DNA of 64,000 bases, taken from contig OY969889.1 in assembly GCA_963704335.1 (NCBI GenBank), positions 1,054,001 to 1,118,000 of the forward strand, written 5' to 3'. Position numbers and translations under genes: made by a program. This stretch comes from PALSA-612 sp963704335 (GTDB lineage Bacteria > Actinomycetota > Thermoleophilia > Gaiellales > Gaiellaceae). The first letter of the stretch is position 1; each line of letters opens with the position of its first letter. Of the stretch, positions 60,355 to 64,000 are shown one piece after another. A model generated the notes under the pieces. It was given only the letters and a program-made list of their open reading frames with translations. It searched no databases and was not told the origin of the DNA.

Positions 60355-61526
60355 CCGAGACGACAGCCGCCGCCGAGCTACGCGGCGGGCGCCCGGAGAA
60401 GTCGGCGGGGCGGCCGGCGTGGCTCGGCCGCATCGGCGACTTCCTCGTGCGCTCGATCCTGCCGCTCGTGCTCGCGCTCGGCACGGGCGCGATCATCCTG
60501 TGGGCGATCGGCGTCGACCCGATCCAGTACTACAAGGACGTCTGGTCCGGGGGCTTCGAGTTCGCGGCCTGGCAGGACACGGCCATGCGGGTCGCGCCGC
60601 TGCTGCTCATCGCCGTCGGCCTGATCGTGGTCTTCAAGGCGGGGATCTGGAACCTCGGCATGGACGGGCAGTTCCTGCTTGCGGCAGCAGTGATCGCCGG
60701 GATCGGCCCGCGGCTGGAGCATCACCTGCCCAACGCGGTCAACCTCGTGTTCCTGTTCCTCGTCGCCGGCGCCGTCGGGGCGGCCTGGACGATCGTGCCC
60801 GCACTGCTGAAGGCGCGCTACGAGCTGAACGAGATCATCACGACGCTGATGATGAGCTTCATCGGCATCAACCTCGCCCAGATTCTGGTCAAGGGGACGT
60901 TCCAGGACCCGACGACGACGACGCCGCAGACACGCGCCTTCGACTTCTCGGCGCTGCTGGCGTCGATTCCCGGAACCGAGTCGATGACGCGCCGCTGGCC
61001 GGGCATCCACGTGGGGGTGCTGGTCGCCGTTGTGGCGGCCGTCGTGGTGTGGTTCATGATGAGCCGCACGTCGTTCGGGCTCCGCCTGCAGGTGCTCGGT
61101 GCGTCTACGCGCTCCGCGCGCCACATGGGGCTCGACGTGTCGCGGCTGATCGTGGTCGCCTTCCTCCTGTCGGGGATGTTCGTCGGCTTTGCGGCGGCAA
61201 CCGAGGTCCTCGGCGTCAAGGGCTACGTCCGTGCCGACTGGAACCCGGCCTTCGGCCTGTGGGTCGTGCCGCTCGTGTTTCTCGCGAGGCTGAACCCAAT
61301 CGGCGTCATCCCGTACGTCGTCGCGCTGTCGCTCGCCTCCATCGGCGGGGACTACGCGGCCCAGAACGCCGGCCTCACATCGAAGTTCACGCTGCTGCTC
61401 GTCGGTCTCACCCTGATCTTCATGGCGCTGACGGAATGGATCGCCAGGCGCGCCGAGCTCAGCGGGAGCTACCTGCCAGGCGGCCGCCGCAGCGTGTGGC
61501 GCAGCTCGCGGGACGTGGACACATGA
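60351..61526 (+). CDS. ABC transporter permease (NupP-like)
   Basis: A 391-residue membrane protein with about nine helices: PLLLIAVGLIVVFKAGIWNLGMDGQF and LNEIITTLMMSFIGINLAQ are characteristic of BMP-associated permeases. Forms the channel with the next permease. GTG start (GTGA overlap) and ATGA overlap downstream. Confidence 0.91.
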
Positions 61527-62513
61527 TGGGTCTGGTCGCCGCCACCGGCGCGTTCTCCGAGGCTGCGCTCACGGCGCTGGTCGGGGGCGCCATTCTCGCC
61601 GGGCGCGCCGCTGATGTTCGCCTCGCTCGGCGAACTGGTCTCGCAGCGCGCAGGCGTGCTCAACATCGGGCTCGAGGGGATGATGCTGATCGGCGCCTAC
61701 GCCGGCTTCGTGGCCGCCTACCACGGCGGCAGCGAGTGGTACGGCTTCGCCGCCGGTATGGCCGCCGGAGCGGGCGTGTCCCTGCTGATGGTGCTCTTCT
61801 GCGTTCGCTGGGGCCTCGACCAGATAGTGATCGGCATCGGCATCACGTTGCTCTGCGAGGGAGCGACGGCGCTCATCTTCGAGGCCGAGTTCGCCGAGAG
61901 CCGGCCGACGCTGGGCGGCGTCGACAAGGTGGCGATCCCCGGTGCCGCGGAGATCCCGATCGTCGGGGGCAAGGGCGAGTCCGACGGCAGCGTCTTCACG
62001 CAGCCACTCATCGTCTATCTCGGTCTGGGGCTCGCCGTCTTCCTCGCCTGGATGTTGCGGCGGACGCACATGGGGCTGAACGTCCGCGCCGCGGGCGACG
62101 CGCCCGGGGCACTGGACGCCGCAGGCGTGAGCGTGTTCGTGACGCGTTCGGCCGCGGTGCTGTTCGCGGGAGCGATGGCCGGGCTCGGCGGCGCCTTCCT
62201 GTCCATTGTCAGCGCCGGCCTCTTCCAGGACACCGTCGTCGGCGGCCGCGGCTTCATCGCCATCGTCCTCGCAATGCTCGCCCGCGGGCGGCCCGTCTGG
62301 GCCGTGGCCGGCTCGCTCCTGTTCGGCGCCTCCCTGGCCATCGCCGACTGGGCGCAGGTGGCGAACTTCTACTTCGGACTGCCATCGTCTACCTTCACGG
62401 ACACGGTGTTCATGCTGCCCTTCGTCCTCGTGCTGATCGTCCTCGTCCTCTTCGGGCGCCGGGCGTATCTGCCGGCTGCGCTCGCGCTCCCCTACGAACG
62501 CGGCACACGCTGA
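61523..62513 (+). CDS. ABC transporter permease (NupQ-like), apparent +1 frameshift near 5' end
   Basis: A second permease with LVSQRAGVLNIGLEGMMLIGA and TVVGGRGFIAIVLAMLARGRP. The coupled ATG (ATGA with the previous permease) opens MMGLVAATGAFSEAALTALV..AILAG, but the rest (APLMFASLGELVSQRAG) is in the next frame. Removing one G from the GGG near 61599-61601 joins the two into a normal 329-residue permease. Without it, the frame starts at an internal ATG (61614) and loses the first helix. Total length is a multiple of three plus one. Confidence 0.82.
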
Positions 62514-62527
62514 AAGGAGCGAACCTC

Positions 62528-63697
62528 ATGCGCGATCCCGACATCACCCTGAGCGCCGGGCCGACGATGGCCTATCCGGAGGTGCTCGCCGCTCAGGGCA
62601 GGCAGATCACCTACCACTACGACCCGGCCTTCATCGAGCTCTTCCGGCGCACCGAGAGCAAGGTCGGCGAGCTCTTCCTCACGCAGAACGACGTCCTGCT
62701 CATGCAGGGCGAGGCGGTGCTCGGGCTCGAGGCCGCCGGTCGCGGCTTCGTCCACCCCGGAACGCCTGTGCTCAACCTCGTGTCCGGTGTGTTCGGCAAG
62801 GGGATGGGCTACTGGCTGAAGGATTTCGGAGCCGAGCTGCACGAGCTGGAGGTGCCGTACAACGACTCCGTCGATCCGGCCGACGTGGAGCGGTATCTGG
62901 ACGAGCATCCGGAGATCGAGGTGCTCACGGTCGTCCACTGCGAGACGCCGTCGGGAACGCTCAGCGATGTCGCGGCGATCGGCCCGATGGCGCACAGCCG
63001 GGGTGTGCTCACCATCGTCGACTGCGTGTCGTCGCTCGGCGGGATCGAGCTCCGCACCGACGATTGGCAGATCGACATTGCCGTTGCCGCGGCGCAGAAG
63101 TGCCTCGGCGGTCCGCCGGGCATCACGTTGATGACGGTGAGCGACGCGGCCTGGAACCGGATTCGGGCCAACCCCAGCGCGCCGCGGGCCTCCTTCCTGT
63201 CCATGCTCGATTGGAAAGAGCAGTGGATCGACGGCGAGAAGTTCCCGTTCACGCCGTCCGTCGTCGACATGCACGGCATCGAGGCCTGCGTCGACGTCGT
63301 GCTGGCGGAAGGGCTCGACGCCTCGATCGCGCGCCACGAGCTCTGCGGCCGGGCCGCGCGCGCCGGCGTGCGCGCCATGGGCCTCGAGCTCTGGCCGCGC
63401 AGCGACGAGGTCACGGCGGCCTGCGTCACGGCCATCGCGGTGCCCGACGGGCTGACCGACATCCAGGTGCGGTCGCACTGCCGCGAGCGGTACGGCGTGA
63501 TGATCTCCGGCGGGCAGGGAGCGGGCAACCTCGTGCGCATCGGCCACATGGGGCCGACCGCGCGGTCGCTCTATCCCGTCGTCGGTCTGCTCGCGGTAGG
63601 CCGCACGTTTGCCGACCTGGGCGTCCCTGTGAAGCTCGGGGATGGTGCTGAGGCCGCGCTGGAGGTGCTCTCGGAGACAGCGTCCGTCACGGCATGA
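62528..63697 (+). CDS. Class V aminotransferase resembling pyridoxamine-pyruvate aminotransferase
   Basis: In M. loti the PPAT enzyme converts pyridoxamine plus pyruvate to pyridoxal plus alanine, the entry step of B6 degradation. The 389-residue protein has ITLSAGPTMAYPEVL, QGEAVLGLEAA, LNLVSGVFGKGMGYWLKDFG, EVPYNDSVDP and the substrate-adjacent Lys-Cys in AAQKCLGGPPG, which match PPAT from memory. PucG (ureidoglycine-glyoxylate aminotransferase) is the nearest alternative. AAAGGAG precedes the ATG. ATGA overlap with the following FAD gene. Confidence 0.83.
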   Translation: MRDPDITLSAGPTMAYPEVLAAQGRQITYHYDPAFIELFRRTESKVGELFLTQNDVLLMQGEAVLGLEAAGRGFVHPGTPVLNLVSGVFGKGMGYWLKDFGAELHELEVPYNDSVDPADVERYLDEHPEIEVLTVVHCETPSGTLSDVAAIGPMAHSRGVLTIVDCVSSLGGIELRTDDWQIDIAVAAAQKCLGGPPGITLMTVSDAAWNRIRANPSAPRASFLSMLDWKEQWIDGEKFPFTPSVVDMHGIEACVDVVLAEGLDASIARHELCGRAARAGVRAMGLELWPRSDEVTAACVTAIAVPDGLTDIQVRSHCRERYGVMISGGQGAGNLVRIGHMGPTARSLYPVVGLLAVGRTFADLGVPVKLGDGAEAALEVLSETASVTA

Positions 63698-64000
63698 CGC
63701 TGCCGCCCTTCGAGCTGCACCGCCCGCGCTCGCTCGAGGAGGCGACGGAGCTCGCCACACGTTACGGCGAGGACGCTGCGTTCTACTGCGGCGGTACCGA
63801 GCTGCTCCTGCTGCTCAAGCTCGGCTTCGCCACCTTCGGGCATCTCGTCGACATCAAGGGCATAGAGGAGTTGCGCGGTGTGCGCGCGGAGAACGGCACG
63901 CTGGTGGTCGGTGCGGCCGTCACGCACCGCGAGCTCGAGCGCTCGGCCGTCGTTCACGAGCGGCTGCCGGCTCTGGCGCGCATGGAACGCGACGTCGCCA
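63694..64000 (+). CDS. Molybdenum hydroxylase FAD subunit (CoxM-like), 3' partial
   Basis: Runs off the window. The N-terminus FELHRPRSLEEATELATRYG and the FAD loop FYCGGTELLLLLKLGF, then HLVDIKGIEELRGVR and VGAAVTHRELERS, identify the FAD subunit of xanthine dehydrogenase-type enzymes. It may complete the CoxS-CoxL pair of the divergent operon, or start a second S-M-L set beyond the window. Confidence 0.88.
   Translation, partial: MTLPPFELHRPRSLEEATELATRYGEDAAFYCGGTELLLLLKLGFATFGHLVDIKGIEELRGVRAENGTLVVGAAVTHRELERSAVVHERLPALARMERDVA

Noticed and set aside
60419..63697. A 1092-codon open frame across both permeases and the aminotransferase.
   Set aside because: Only its last 390 codons (aminotransferase) and the first 25-odd codons of the second permease encode recognisable protein; the rest is Arg/Ala-rich antisense-like translation of the permease genes, typical of GC-rich DNA.

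Overview
The window is GC-rich, densely packed bacterial chromosome with no IS element, CRISPR array, tRNA or rRNA that I can see, and no gene-free stretch longer than about 155 bp. Gene content points to an aerobic actinomycete-type bacterium, possibly class Thermoleophilia: LLM-class flavoproteins, a caa3-type oxidase with cytochrome c fused to subunit II, an ECF sigma/DUF4349 pair, many acyl-CoA dehydrogenases, ANTAR signalling, and many GTG/TTG starts. The class is my inference; only the general type is supported. Two sequence habits recur. Genes in a row usually overlap by exactly 4 nt (ATGA, GTGA, TTGA, once CTGA). Genes with their own promoter very often carry a TANNNT -10 box ending 6-7 nt before the start codon, which implies leaderless mRNAs.

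Layout. 1-7.1 kb: ANTAR response regulator (partial), U32-like protein, membrane diguanylate cyclase, M20 peptidase, TPR protein, ABC-F ATPase, FAD oxidoreductase. 7.1-12.3 kb: pentose-phosphate block (tkt, divergent tal-pgi-gnd). 12.3-13.7 kb: ECF sigma factor and DUF4349 membrane protein. 13.8-17.7 kb: cytochrome oxidase operon coxB-coxA-ctaB plus an unreported 37-residue membrane protein. 19.6-24.3 kb: branched-chain amino acid/amide ABC transporter livGFHMK with a strong terminator. 24.3-43 kb: fatty-acid and xenobiotic metabolism: thiolase, hydrolases including a class I haloalkane dehalogenase, five acyl-CoA dehydrogenase or ligase genes, MaoC dehydratases, SDRs, a TetR regulator with two operators, and a thioesterase fused in frame to a lactate-monooxygenase-like FMN enzyme. 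43-46.4 kb: a fused 2Fe-2S/molybdopterin oxidoreductase, a methyltransferase and a lipoprotein.

46.1-64 kb is the most interesting region. A 13-gene minus-strand operon starts at a GntR regulator and faces a plus-strand operon (amidohydrolase, BMP-type ABC importer, class V aminotransferase, CoxM-like FAD protein). Four enzymes closely resemble, from memory, vitamin B6 degradation enzymes of Mesorhizobium loti: pyridoxamine-pyruvate aminotransferase, pyridoxal 4-dehydrogenase, 4-pyridoxolactonase and FHMPC dehydrogenase. A class II aldolase matches the family of the next enzyme, the HMPD decarboxylase. The known flavoprotein steps (4-pyridoxate dehydrogenase, MHPC oxygenase) are not present. 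Instead there are a molybdenum hydroxylase, a zinc alcohol dehydrogenase, an LLM monooxygenase, an M29/NicX-fold metalloenzyme, a cupin and an amidohydrolase. I propose an actinobacterial B6 (or related pyridine) import-and-degradation regulon with a different ring-attack route.

Two genes in this region (the CoxS subunit and the second permease) are intact only if one base is removed near the 5' end. The tal/pgi junction and the thioesterase-FMN fusion could also be explained by one extra base, so read accuracy should be checked before these are interpreted biologically.
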